Shown here piece after piece: positions 8,014-15,181 of a DNA stretch of 15,621 bases. The translations under genes and the position numbers were made by a program. The stretch is from an uncultured Bacteroidales bacterium (GTDB lineage: Bacteria > Bacteroidota > Bacteroidia > Bacteroidales > UBA932), in contig CAMFSN010000027.1 in the NCBI GenBank assembly GCA_945983015.1, positions 1-15,621 of the forward strand, read 5' to 3'. The notes under the pieces were generated by a model. The model saw only the letters and a program-made list of their open reading frames with translations. It made no database searches and was not told where the DNA came from. How positions within the stretch are numbered: the first letter of the stretch is position 1; each line of letters begins with the position of its first letter.

Positions 8014-9782
8014 TTCGTGAATTTCAAAACTTCCCTGCTCACAGGACTCCAGTTATCCATAGAATCGTTGCATACTCCCACCAGGGTATAAGTAGTATTA
8101 TACTCGCAGGCTATGATATGGCTAGGCTCGTTTTTGATACCATCCTCTTCGAGCAGGTAATCCTTAATAGTAGAATCAGGGATTTTATCAGTATCACTGA
8201 GATCTCCCTCGTAGATACAGTACCAATACTCCTGCACGTCCCCGTGCTTTTCTACACTGAGAGGAAGCATAGCGTAAGAATCCTGCTCATAAGTCTCCCC
8301 TTTCACAAAACTGATATAGGAAGATGAGACTTCCGCCTTAGGAGTGGTAAAAGGCTCAGAGCAGACTACAGATCCGCTAAACTCTCCGCTATTTTCATCT
8401 ATAGGCAGCACTATGAAAGAATAAGTGCTTTCAGGTCTGAGGTCTGTCTTAGTAATAAGCTGTTCGCCTCTATAGCCCATCTGCCTAAGTATATCCAGCC
8501 TGCTTCCATAGCCGCTCTCCACCATCCAGTCTATCTGGGAATTGATATCCTCCTGGGCCTGCTGAGGCGTCTCTCCAGGGAAAAGCAGATCCACATAATA
8601 AAGAAGTGTCTTCTCCTGAGGTGCTATATGACAAGTGGCCCTGTAATGAGTCACTTTCTGCAGATTCAGACTAAACTCCAGACTTGGAGACTGAGAATAG
8701 GAAAGGGTATGAAACTCAGTCTTGATAAAGTCCGTGGTATTAAAGCCCCAACTGTAGCCAAAGTTCAGAATCACATAATCCCTATCGGCTTCCAATCCCT
8801 TCACTGTGCCTTCCCAAGGCCCGAAATGAAGGTAGAGGGTGACATCTTCACTGGAGTTAAAAAGCTCCAAAAGCTGCTCGTCGGAAAGCCCCTCTATCTC
8901 GGAGGCCGGCAGCACCAAAGAGGCCCACTGATCCTCATTGGAGGTCTGAACAGAATAGCTCACCCTATCGCAGTTAATATCTAAAAGGCTAACTTCCAGC
9001 TTATTATCTGATGGAGGAATGCTTCCCGTACGGAATTCCTTCATTACCACATCGGAGATAACCTTGGCCTCATTACTGATGGCGCAGCACCAGCCCACAT
9101 AGTCCGATTCTCCATTCAGGGACATGCTCACCGTCCTTTTACCAGGAGTGGCATAAAGATCGAGCGCATCCTCGAAAGTATAGCCGCCGTAATTCACCAG
9201 AGCATTGATCTCGCCAGAGAGATACTTCTCGACATTGGCCTTAATCACAGCCTGGATACGATCCTGATACTGGTCCACCTCAGATTTTTTAGAATAAGCT
9301 ATGTAATATCGCACATAATCGAATTCGGGTTTTACCCTCATCTCCACGTGAGGCCCGTCTATCTGATAAGTGATATCGAAATTCATCTTTGAGATGGCGT
9401 CCAGATCTTCCCCTGCACCACTCTGAGATACGAAAAGGCTAAGATAGCTAGGCCCGTAATGGACCGTCAGAGTAACATACCTGGAAGATTTGGACTCATT
9501 CGGCTCCACCGTAAAAGACAGATAGCTGGAATAGCACTTGAAGTCGTGCACCCAGTCCACATTAGAACTCACACTGACATTCTCAGGGTCGGGAATATCT
9601 ATCTGTGCCCCCGAATCATCTGTCAGATAATAAGCTACTTTATATTCTCCCCCTGTATTTTCAGCCACTACAAGCCTTTTGTCCAAACTGAGCAGGTAAG
9701 TTTTCTGAGGCTCCTGAGGCTCCTGCTTATTACAGGACAAAAGCAAGAGGGCAGAAAAGGCTAAAAGTATAAATTTTTTCAT
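8010..9782 (-). CDS. BACON-domain lipoprotein with four tandem beta-sandwich-like modules
   Basis: This encodes 590 residues from the ATG at 9782, which lies one base after the upstream stop; a GTG six codons further upstream is in frame but would spoil the signal peptide. Residues 1-17 are a lipoprotein signal (LLLLSC, Cys17), followed by a Gln/Glu/Pro-rich linker. Residues about 30-122 look like a BACON domain: SSNVDWVHDF, then VEPNESKSSRYVTLTV and a closing LFVSQSG. Four modules of roughly 100-120 residues follow (about 131-252, 260-359, 367-480, 485-590). Each has strands, a helical insert and a closing strand ending near FRT, FHT, FTT or LKF. The layout suggests an extended surface-exposed binding protein. 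BACON domains are often linked to glycan or mucin binding, but the ligand here is unknown. Its stop overlaps the protease start. Confidence 0.85.
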   Translation of the reverse strand: MKKFILLAFSALLLLSCNKQEPQEPQKTYLLSLDKRLVVAENTGGEYKVAYYLTDDSGAQIDIPDPENVSVSSNVDWVHDFKCYSSYLSFTVEPNESKSSRYVTLTVHYGPSYLSLFVSQSGAGEDLDAISKMNFDITYQIDGPHVEMRVKPEFDYVRYYIAYSKKSEVDQYQDRIQAVIKANVEKYLSGEINALVNYGGYTFEDALDLYATPGKRTVSMSLNGESDYVGWCCAISNEAKVISDVVMKEFRTGSIPPSDNKLEVSLLDINCDRVSYSVQTSNEDQWASLVLPASEIEGLSDEQLLELFNSSEDVTLYLHFGPWEGTVKGLEADRDYVILNFGYSWGFNTTDFIKTEFHTLSYSQSPSLEFSLNLQKVTHYRATCHIAPQEKTLLYYVDLLFPGETPQQAQEDINSQIDWMVESGYGSRLDILRQMGYRGEQLITKTDLRPESTYSFIVLPIDENSGEFSGSVVCSEPFTTPKAEVSSSYISFVKGETYEQDSYAMLPLSVEKHGDVQEYWYCIYEGDLSDTDKIPDSTIKDYLLEEDGIKNEPSHIIACEYNTTYTLVGVCNDSMDNWSPVSREVLKFTK

Positions 9783-9783
9783 A

Positions 9784-10410
9784 TTAGAATCGTCTGACAC
9801 ATCTACAATGTAGAGAATTTTTCTTAGGACTCATATCGTAAAGCTCGTCCTCGGGCTTCAAATCGGCACGGTACCTATAGGAGTAAGCTATCTGGGCTCC
9901 GGCATCAGTCGAAGACCAATAGAGTTCCTCCGGAGAGACAGCAGTTCCCCCATTAGCTACAAGCGTCTCATTTATAGAACTTTGAGTCCCTGCCACATCC
10001 AGAATAAGCCTTATCTCCGAAGCGGCGGGCAGATACCAGGAATTCAGCGCCCCGAGATTCTTCGAAGAGCACCAGGCTATGGCCGGAAACTCTTCAGGCC
10101 AATTCTCATATAAGCCCTTTACTCCTTCGGCGTTCACTGCTCCATCATCTATACTGACATAGCTGGCTCCACAAATGATGGATGAGCTCAGCGTGGACCA
10201 TTGCAGGCTCTTTTCATCCAAGCTTAACAACAGTCCGTGCTCCCCATCCTCATCCAGGGACACAATCACGCCCTTGGCCAGACCCTTCGCATAGTAATCC
10301 CCCAGCTTGTATGAGGGCTCCTGCTCATTAGGGAGCGGTTCCTGAACTTTCTGCTGACATCCGAAGAGCAGAGCCAAAAGACTTAAGGCCAATGTTTTTA
10401 AAACTTTCAT
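9784..10410 (-). CDS. DUF1566-like (lectin/FGE-fold-like) lipoprotein
   Basis: This encodes 208 residues with a lipoprotein signal (LLALLFGC, Cys18) and a short Gln/Glu/Pro linker. The mature part carries the landmarks of DUF1566 / Lcl-C-terminal-like domains common in Bacteroidota envelope proteins: WYLPAASEIRLI (125-136), an ANGGT turn (152-156), EELYWSSTDAGAQIAYSY (161-178) and a C-terminal CRCVRRF. The fold is related to C-type-lectin / formylglycine-generating-enzyme-like domains, and no enzymatic residues can be assigned. The start overlaps the preceding stop by four bases and one base separates it from the next gene. The first residues after the lipidated cysteine (QQKVQEP) closely match those of the upstream lipoprotein (QQKVEEP). 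The domain call is fairly secure; the function is not known. Confidence 0.85.
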   Translation of the reverse strand: MKVLKTLALSLLALLFGCQQKVQEPLPNEQEPSYKLGDYYAKGLAKGVIVSLDEDGEHGLLLSLDEKSLQWSTLSSSIICGASYVSIDDGAVNAEGVKGLYENWPEEFPAIAWCSSKNLGALNSWYLPAASEIRLILDVAGTQSSINETLVANGGTAVSPEELYWSSTDAGAQIAYSYRYRADLKPEDELYDMSPKKNSLHCRCVRRF

Positions 10411-12323
10411 TCGGAAGGATATTTATATCTGAATACCGTGTAGCTATCCTTGTCTTCTCCTACCAGAATACCGGCGGCATAGACCACGTCGGAAGAAGTG
10501 ACGTTTCCTACAGGGTGCTGAATATATTCACTTGCAGGCCTAAGTCTGCGAGGAGACTGCATGCCACTTTCCCAGTCGTAGCCCTCATAGAAATAATCCC
10601 GTATCTGCTCGTCACTGAGATCATAGAAAGAGCTGTCGTTAATCCTGCTCTCCACACCCTGAAGAGTGGCGCCGGTATCAGGATTTATATAGAACCAGAG
10701 AGTAAGCCAGGAGCCGCTGAGGTAAGGAAGCACCTCAGAGAGCTGAGGAGTGGAGTACTCGTTCTTAGTCTTTGTCTTAAGGGTGAAACAGTCTGTGGTA
10801 TAAGTCCCATCCGCTGCCATTCCCACTGCATAGCAGAGATATTCGGTATTAGGAGTCAGCCCTTCTATGACATTGGATACATATTCGGTATATAGACGTC
10901 TGTGAAGGAACTCTTTCTTGTCGGCATTAGCCTTAAGGGACCAGTCCTGATAAAGCCTTTCTATCTCCTCGTCATTATATCGGCGGATGGCCGCATTGGT
11001 CTTAGCCTGGTCAGAGAGGTCTCCGCCGTAGGCAAGGAAGGTCTCGAGCGGAAGATAATTGGCAATGAATGGCCTGTTAGTATAATATGGGCTGAAAGAG
11101 ACGGCAAAAGATGTGCTCGTATGCTCGGAACTCATTATGTTGAACGACTGCTGACTGTCAGGGCTGACCGCTGCGGTGTGGAACTCCTCGCAGTAGAGAG
11201 TGGTGGTAACTTCACCGGAGAAGTAACCGAAGACCAGAATGCAGTAGTCCTCGTCAGGGACCAGAGGACACTCGCTGATGGTATTATTCCCGCTGTAGAT
11301 GTGATCTGCAATCTTATCTCCCTGAGATGCCAGGATTTCAGAGATGATGGTCTCGGAAGGAAGAAGAGCGCCGCTTGCATCGCTCAGATAGCACTTGCGC
11401 TCAAAGAGAGCCACATAAGACTCGCTGTGAGCGGGACTGACGGCATAGGAAGCGCTGGAATGCCCTATACTGCCAGCCAAAAGGGTGAAAGTATTGACAG
11501 GAGGTGCTGCGGTTTGAATCTGTTTAACCACCGGATCGGTAGTGCAGCTGCCGTCAGGCCCGATTCCTACCGCAAAGACAAAGTAACTGCTGGAAGGGGT
11601 AAGGCCATTGGCAGAAGTGAAATCCTCCACCGTGGCACCGAAGGTGCAGACCTGAGAGACCATGTACGGAATATCCACGGAGTTCTGGGCGGCAAGCTCT
11701 GTAATGTAGCTTGGCAGATAATCTATTATACCCTCAGGCTGACTGCCGCAAAGGCTTTCGTAGTACTCGGCAGGGAAGATGTCATAGAAATAAGCCAGCT
11801 CGTCATCCGAAGGGGAGATGGTGACAGTGAAAGAAGTAGCCTGGATGTTCGAAGCCACTATTTCGAAGTCACAATCTACTTTCTGTACGGCAGGAGTGTG
11901 GACATCGAGTCTCTGGACATCGGTCAGGACTTCCCCGCTGGAGGAAATGCCATAGATATAAATAACGTAATCTGAACTCTGCATAAGTCCGGTAAAACGC
12001 CACTTGCGCTGTCCGCTGACCAGAGCCTGGCTCAAGAAATCGCTCAGACTCAAGGATTTCTGCTGAGCGAGAGACTCAAAATACTTCAGATCGGAAGCGA
12101 GAAGCTGCTCATCGCTGAGATTTTCAATATCTTCCTTGACGAGCAGATTATAGTAATAAGTCATCTCATTGTCTTTAGGAAGAATGTTCAAGTAAAGATA
12201 ACCGGCTTGAAGATTTGTGATTTCGAGGGTGAAATCTCCGGATTCAGGCTTTGGCTCTTCAACTTTCTGCTGACAGGAAGCTAATAATAAAGCGGCAGCA
12301 AGTACTGCAAAAACTCTTTTCAT
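10407..12323 (-). CDS. Large lipoprotein of five tandem beta-sandwich-like modules, first gene of the operon
   Basis: This encodes 638 residues. Residues 1-17 are a lipoprotein signal (LLLASC, Cys17) followed by QQKVEEPKPESGD. The rest is five repeats of a module of about 105-125 residues (about 30-143, 151-272, 277-383, 391-517, 525-635). Each starts with a strand such as FTLEITNLQA or DFEIVASNIQA. A segment with Ser/Asp/Pro and aromatic residues and a helical insert (LSDEQLL, LSDEQIRDYF) come next, and a closing strand near Y(F/L)xxAVG...DG.(C/Y)TTD ends the module. Modules 2 and 4 are most alike (LTPSSSYFVFAVG versus LTPNTEYLCYAVG). The layout recalls fibronectin-III-like repeats with a helical insertion, suggesting an extended adhesin or receptor. 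It follows a canonical promoter and the regulator gene. I do not recognise a named family. Confidence 0.85.
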   Translation of the reverse strand: MKRVFAVLAAALLLASCQQKVEEPKPESGDFTLEITNLQAGYLYLNILPKDNEMTYYYNLLVKEDIENLSDEQLLASDLKYFESLAQQKSLSLSDFLSQALVSGQRKWRFTGLMQSSDYVIYIYGISSSGEVLTDVQRLDVHTPAVQKVDCDFEIVASNIQATSFTVTISPSDDELAYFYDIFPAEYYESLCGSQPEGIIDYLPSYITELAAQNSVDIPYMVSQVCTFGATVEDFTSANGLTPSSSYFVFAVGIGPDGSCTTDPVVKQIQTAAPPVNTFTLLAGSIGHSSASYAVSPAHSESYVALFERKCYLSDASGALLPSETIISEILASQGDKIADHIYSGNNTISECPLVPDEDYCILVFGYFSGEVTTTLYCEEFHTAAVSPDSQQSFNIMSSEHTSTSFAVSFSPYYTNRPFIANYLPLETFLAYGGDLSDQAKTNAAIRRYNDEEIERLYQDWSLKANADKKEFLHRRLYTEYVSNVIEGLTPNTEYLCYAVGMAADGTYTTDCFTLKTKTKNEYSTPQLSEVLPYLSGSWLTLWFYINPDTGATLQGVESRINDSSFYDLSDEQIRDYFYEGYDWESGMQSPRRLRPASEYIQHPVGNVTSSDVVYAAGILVGEDKDSYTVFRYKYPSE

Positions 12324-12456
12324 TTGTTAAAATATTAAATACACTACTAATTTTAAGTTTCTCAAGTAAATATTTGTTTATCTGACCCTTACTCCTAAAA
12401 AGAGAATTTTGGATATTCGAGACTTGAACACAGGCAATCCTCTCTCCATCGAAAGG
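12324..12456 (-). promoter_or_regulatory. Long 5' leader of the lipoprotein operon
   Basis: If transcription starts about seven bases after the promoter's TAnnTTTG element, the leader before the first lipoprotein gene is about 130 nt. It is AT-rich near the start codon. A 7-bp A/T-only inverted repeat (12327-12333 with 12350-12356) lies three bases upstream of the ATG and could form a weak hairpin. I see no convincing riboswitch or intrinsic attenuator. A TTG-initiated frame (12259-12465) runs through the leader into the gene but does not look coding. Confidence 0.4.
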
Positions 12457-12462
12457 GTCTAG

Positions 12463-12494
12463 CAAATTTATTAAAAATACAGGATTTAAACAAA
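12463..12494 (-). promoter_or_regulatory. Bacteroidota-type promoter of the lipoprotein operon
   Basis: On the minus strand TTTG (12494-12491) is followed after 20 bases by TAAATTTG (12470-12463), an exact match to the phylum's TTTG-N19-21-TAnnTTTG consensus. The upstream element sits six bases beyond the regulator's stop codon, so the operon has its own promoter directly downstream of the regulator gene. It is the natural place for the regulator to act, though no operator is visible. Confidence 0.75.
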
Positions 12495-12499
12495 AAGAA

Positions 12500-14041
12500 T
12501 CAGATGGAGGCGATGCGTTTTACGTCTTCCTCGAAACTAGCCGGATTCAAGGCTTTGAGTCTGGTTCTGGAGCGATAGGCATAGATGGTCGCCTTTGAAT
12601 AACGCAGCAGGGAGGCTATCTTATCCGTACTGTCTATATCCAATCTTATCATAGCATAGATCCTGAGCTCGGCACTAAGTCCGCCGGAAGTATCTTCTGA
12701 GAACCTGGACTCCTCTTGAAGCAGGGCGTTCAGATCCTTGACAAAGCTAGGGAAAAGGGATAAGAAGGTGATATCGAAGACATTGTAGAAAGACTTCCAC
12801 TCCGCCTCCACCAGAGCAGTGGAACGCAACTCCTTCTTTAACTCGTCCAAGTCTGAAGTATGGGCCAGACGCTTGAGGTTCTTTTTGTATTCCTCCATCC
12901 TTTCTATACGACTGATGCATTCGAGCATTAGTTGAGTGATATAGGTGTTCTTAATGTTCGAAGCCTCACGGGTCTTGCGGTTCGCCTCTTCCTGAAGACT
13001 ATGGGAAATAATGAGCTGGCGGTTAGACTCACTCAGGCTTTCTTTCTGATTCCGGAGCTTCACACTAAGGGCAGAAATGCGGATTCCAAGGAACAAAAGT
13101 ACTATGATAATCAAAATCATAGTGAGAAAATTCCGTCTAACAACTTTGTTATATGCATTGATAATGACCGGAATATTATTAGAAACCTCTTCTATTCTGA
13201 TCATTGAGCCACAATAGGTCGCATCCGCGATAGCTCTATTGATATAGGCGTATGCTCTGTTCAAATCTCCTTCCTGAAAGAGCATAATGGAGAGTTTTAT
13301 AAGGGAAAGATACTCCTTGTTTCCTTCTATCATATCGTTATAGGCCGAACTGATGAAGTACTGCTTGGCCCGCTTGTCATAACCCAGGCGAAGCAGGACG
13401 TCGGCGGCGGAATAAGCGGCAGGACCGACTATCGGATCTCGGATATCCAGGGAATCGCAGAAAGGTATGATGATGTCTAGTGCCTCCTCGACTTTTCCGG
13501 CCTGAATGAGGGTGTCGCAGATCACATAGACCAGATTAGGTTCCTTTTCCAAGAGCAGTTCCTTATAATAATTGGCCTTTTTGTCGTATTCCTCGTCCAG
13601 GCTTGGGTCAGTACTTAAGGTGCTGAGTGCCGAATAGATGGTATTATACAGCGAGGCCAATCTCATTTCGAACTTTTCCTCGCTCACCTGTGCCATCAGT
13701 TGCATCGCCTCGAAGTATAAGCCCCTCGCCTGATAACTCGATGCCAAGTTCAACAAGGCATTCTGCTCCCCCTCAGGGTCTGCAAGTTCTCGGCAAAGTT
13801 CTATACCCTTATGGGCGTAAACCATCGCTGAGTCCACCTGAAAACTGTAGTACAGGGAAAACAACTCGTCGTAGATGGCGGCCAGATTGACCTGGGAGGC
13901 AGTGTCGAGTTTAGCTTTGCAAGTCTCAATCTTCTCCAAACGCTTCGCTTCATAGACACTGTAGTTGTTTACCACCCTGTCCAAATCTTTAAGGCTAGGG
14001 TGAACCAAAGTTAAAAGGCTGATTATTAGGGATGTAATCAT
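12500..14041 (-). CDS. DUF6377-type transmembrane regulator with TPR sensor and C-terminal helix-turn-helix
   Basis: This encodes 513 residues. The N-terminus has a hydrophobic stretch (ITSLIISLLTLV) that may be a weak signal sequence. Then comes LKDLDRVVNNYSVYEAKRL, typical of the DUF6377 start, and helical tetratricopeptide-like repeats (about 50-290). One membrane span lies at about 304-322, followed by a coiled coil (about 325-410). The C-terminus carries LSAELRIYAMIRLDI (455-469) and a LuxR-like helix-turn-helix (about 469-495, with KIASLLRYSKATIYAYRSR). The likely topology is a periplasmic TPR sensor and a cytoplasmic DNA-binding end. No in-frame start exists further upstream, since a TAA lies six codons before the ATG. 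Its stop is six bases from the upstream element of the lipoprotein promoter, so the adjacent operon is the likely target. That link is inference from position. Confidence 0.9.
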   Translation of the reverse strand: MITSLIISLLTLVHPSLKDLDRVVNNYSVYEAKRLEKIETCKAKLDTASQVNLAAIYDELFSLYYSFQVDSAMVYAHKGIELCRELADPEGEQNALLNLASSYQARGLYFEAMQLMAQVSEEKFEMRLASLYNTIYSALSTLSTDPSLDEEYDKKANYYKELLLEKEPNLVYVICDTLIQAGKVEEALDIIIPFCDSLDIRDPIVGPAAYSAADVLLRLGYDKRAKQYFISSAYNDMIEGNKEYLSLIKLSIMLFQEGDLNRAYAYINRAIADATYCGSMIRIEEVSNNIPVIINAYNKVVRRNFLTMILIIIVLLFLGIRISALSVKLRNQKESLSESNRQLIISHSLQEEANRKTREASNIKNTYITQLMLECISRIERMEEYKKNLKRLAHTSDLDELKKELRSTALVEAEWKSFYNVFDITFLSLFPSFVKDLNALLQEESRFSEDTSGGLSAELRIYAMIRLDIDSTDKIASLLRYSKATIYAYRSRTRLKALNPASFEEDVKRIASI

Positions 14042-14287
14042 AGGGAACTTGTAAGATTATAGCTATGGAGTGAATTTGAGCTGTGTTTGTGAGATGTTAT
14101 TATGAGGAGATGTTAAAGTGGTGGGTGAAGGGTGATTGTGTGATGTATAGAGATTGAAGTGGTGTGGTGAAGAGTGACGTTATTCTGTGTGTGATAGTGT
14201 GACTGAAGTGTGCTTGTGTGGTGTGGAAAAGGGATTTAGAGTGCTAAAAATATGACATTAGTTATAGCAATGGATTTGACCGTGGGC
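14042..14287 (-). promoter_or_regulatory. G-depleted, C-rich transcribed spacer; candidate Rho-utilisation region or unstructured leader
   Basis: This 246-base gap lies between the hydrolase and the regulator, both on the minus strand. Its minus-strand sequence is strikingly G-poor. Positions 14177-14082 contain no G in 96 bases, about 39 C, and loosely repeated CACTTCA / CACACCAC words. Unstructured C-rich, G-free RNA after a gene is the known signature of Rho-utilisation sites. It could end hydrolase transcription, or form the regulator's leader. Because the plus strand has almost no C here, no TTTG-type promoter element can exist in the central part; a TATAAT-like hexamer (14061-14056) near the regulator start is the only promoter-like sequence I see. 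Confidence 0.4.
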
Positions 14288-14908
14288 TTAATCATTCAAG
14301 ACTTCACTCAAAGCAGTTCTAAGACAAGTGCCAGGCTTGTAACAGATCGACTGCATCCCGTTACGGATAGCTGCATCCACATTAATCTGCGAGTCATCGA
14401 CGAAAAGCATCTCCGAAGGCTCCCCTCCTATCTGCCTTATAGCCTCCTGATAAATCTCATCCGAAGGCTTCAGCAGATGCATCTCATAAGAGAGAAAGAG
14501 TTTTTTGAAGAGTTTGTCCATAGGAATTCCCAAATCCTCGAACATCTTTTTACTCGATGCCATAGAAATAGCGTTGTTATTACTCAGCAGATACAGATCA
14601 TACTTTTGGCCAAGTTCCTTCAAAAGCTCAACCTTTCTCGGGTCCACCCCCAGCAGAAGCTTTCTGAAGGCGTGAGCCACCTGTTCCACAGTAGTTCCCA
14701 GGCGGCACATTTTCAGAACTTCAGCGGCAAATTCCTCCGGACTTACTTCCCCTGCCTCCAGCTTTTGGAATATGCCCTTCTGATGGCAAGGATCCAGAAG
14801 TTCCGCGGCCTTATCAAAGCCAATCTCTTCTCGACAAGCCCTTATGCAGGCCACGATATCCAGATCTATCAGCACTCCCCCGAGATCAAAAACTATAGTT
14901 CGAATCAT
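14288..14908 (-). CDS. HAD-superfamily hydrolase (subfamily IA, YihX-like sugar-phosphatase type)
   Basis: This is a predicted cytoplasmic phosphatase of 206 residues. Motif I is FDLGGVLID with nucleophile Asp8; the usual second Asp two residues on is Gly10, as in the FDLG(G/N)V subgroup that includes the glucose-1-phosphate phosphatase YihX. Motif II is LLSNNN (Ser109), motif III Lys147 in LLKPSDEIY and motif IV VDDSQIN (Asp171-Asp172). A helical cap lies at about 15-85. No signal peptide is present. The start ATG at 14908 is about 54 bases downstream of the predicted transcription start of a canonical promoter. It is separated from the regulator by a 246-base spacer and need not belong to the same pathway. 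The precise substrate cannot be read from the sequence. Confidence 0.93.
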   Translation of the reverse strand: MIRTIVFDLGGVLIDLDIVACIRACREEIGFDKAAELLDPCHQKGIFQKLEAGEVSPEEFAAEVLKMCRLGTTVEQVAHAFRKLLLGVDPRKVELLKELGQKYDLYLLSNNNAISMASSKKMFEDLGIPMDKLFKKLFLSYEMHLLKPSDEIYQEAIRQIGGEPSEMLFVDDSQINVDAAIRNGMQSICYKPGTCLRTALSEVLND

Positions 14909-14968
14909 CTTGTCTATAACTAAAAAACTCTACTCAAAGCAATAACACTCTCCTTAAATGAGTCGTCA

Positions 14969-14999
14969 CAAAAATACAAAAAAATTCCCCCACCTCAAA
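14969..14999 (-). promoter_or_regulatory. Bacteroidota-type promoter of the HAD hydrolase
   Basis: On the minus strand TTTG (14999-14996) is followed after 19 bases by TATTTTTG (14976-14969), a perfect fit to TTTG-N19-21-TAnnTTTG. The expected start is near 14962, giving a leader of about 54 nt before the ATG. The spacer contains a G5 run and a T7 run. Confidence 0.75.
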
Positions 15000-15091
15000 C
15001 AAAGCGAAAAAGCAGCTAATTTTTTCGCAAAGTCTATTCCCTATTATATCCAGGATAAGTGCCTCCACGCCTACGTATAGGTCCCCGATCT

Positions 15092-15162
15092 CATCCAGCT
15101 AGATTTCCTCCCTTACATCCAGGTAGTTTCCCTCTTACCATCCAAGTAGTTTCCCTCTTACC
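15092..15162. repeat. Three direct repeats of about 23-24 nt (CATCCAGGTAGTTTCCCTCT type)
   Basis: Three head-to-tail copies start at 15092, 15116 and 15139, sharing CATCC-A-GTAG-TTTCC-CTCTTA with a few substitutions. A further good copy lies at 15420-15443 and a degenerate one at about 15317-15342. The unit contains GGTA and TACC at its two ends, a possible short dyad. It precedes the palindrome array in both blocks. I see no coding function. Confidence 0.7.
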
Positions 15163-15181
15163 TTCTGACCTGGAACTAACG

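Noticed and set aside
10902..11975. 357-codon open frame on the plus strand opposite the large lipoprotein gene
   Set aside because: It lies wholly antisense to a gene with signal peptide and repeated modules. The translation has no recognisable domain and is a by-product of codon composition.
5834..12323. Polysaccharide-utilisation locus
   Set aside because: No SusC-like TonB receptor, SusD-like protein or glycoside hydrolase is present; only the BACON domain hints at glycan binding.
12259..12465. Small leader open frame beginning at a TTG near the operon promoter
   Set aside because: It starts at or before the expected transcription start, overlaps the lipoprotein gene out of frame, and has no protein-like features.
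14252..14923. 223-codon plus-strand frame opposite the HAD hydrolase
   Set aside because: The minus strand shows all four HAD motifs and a canonical promoter; the plus frame has no signal or domain.
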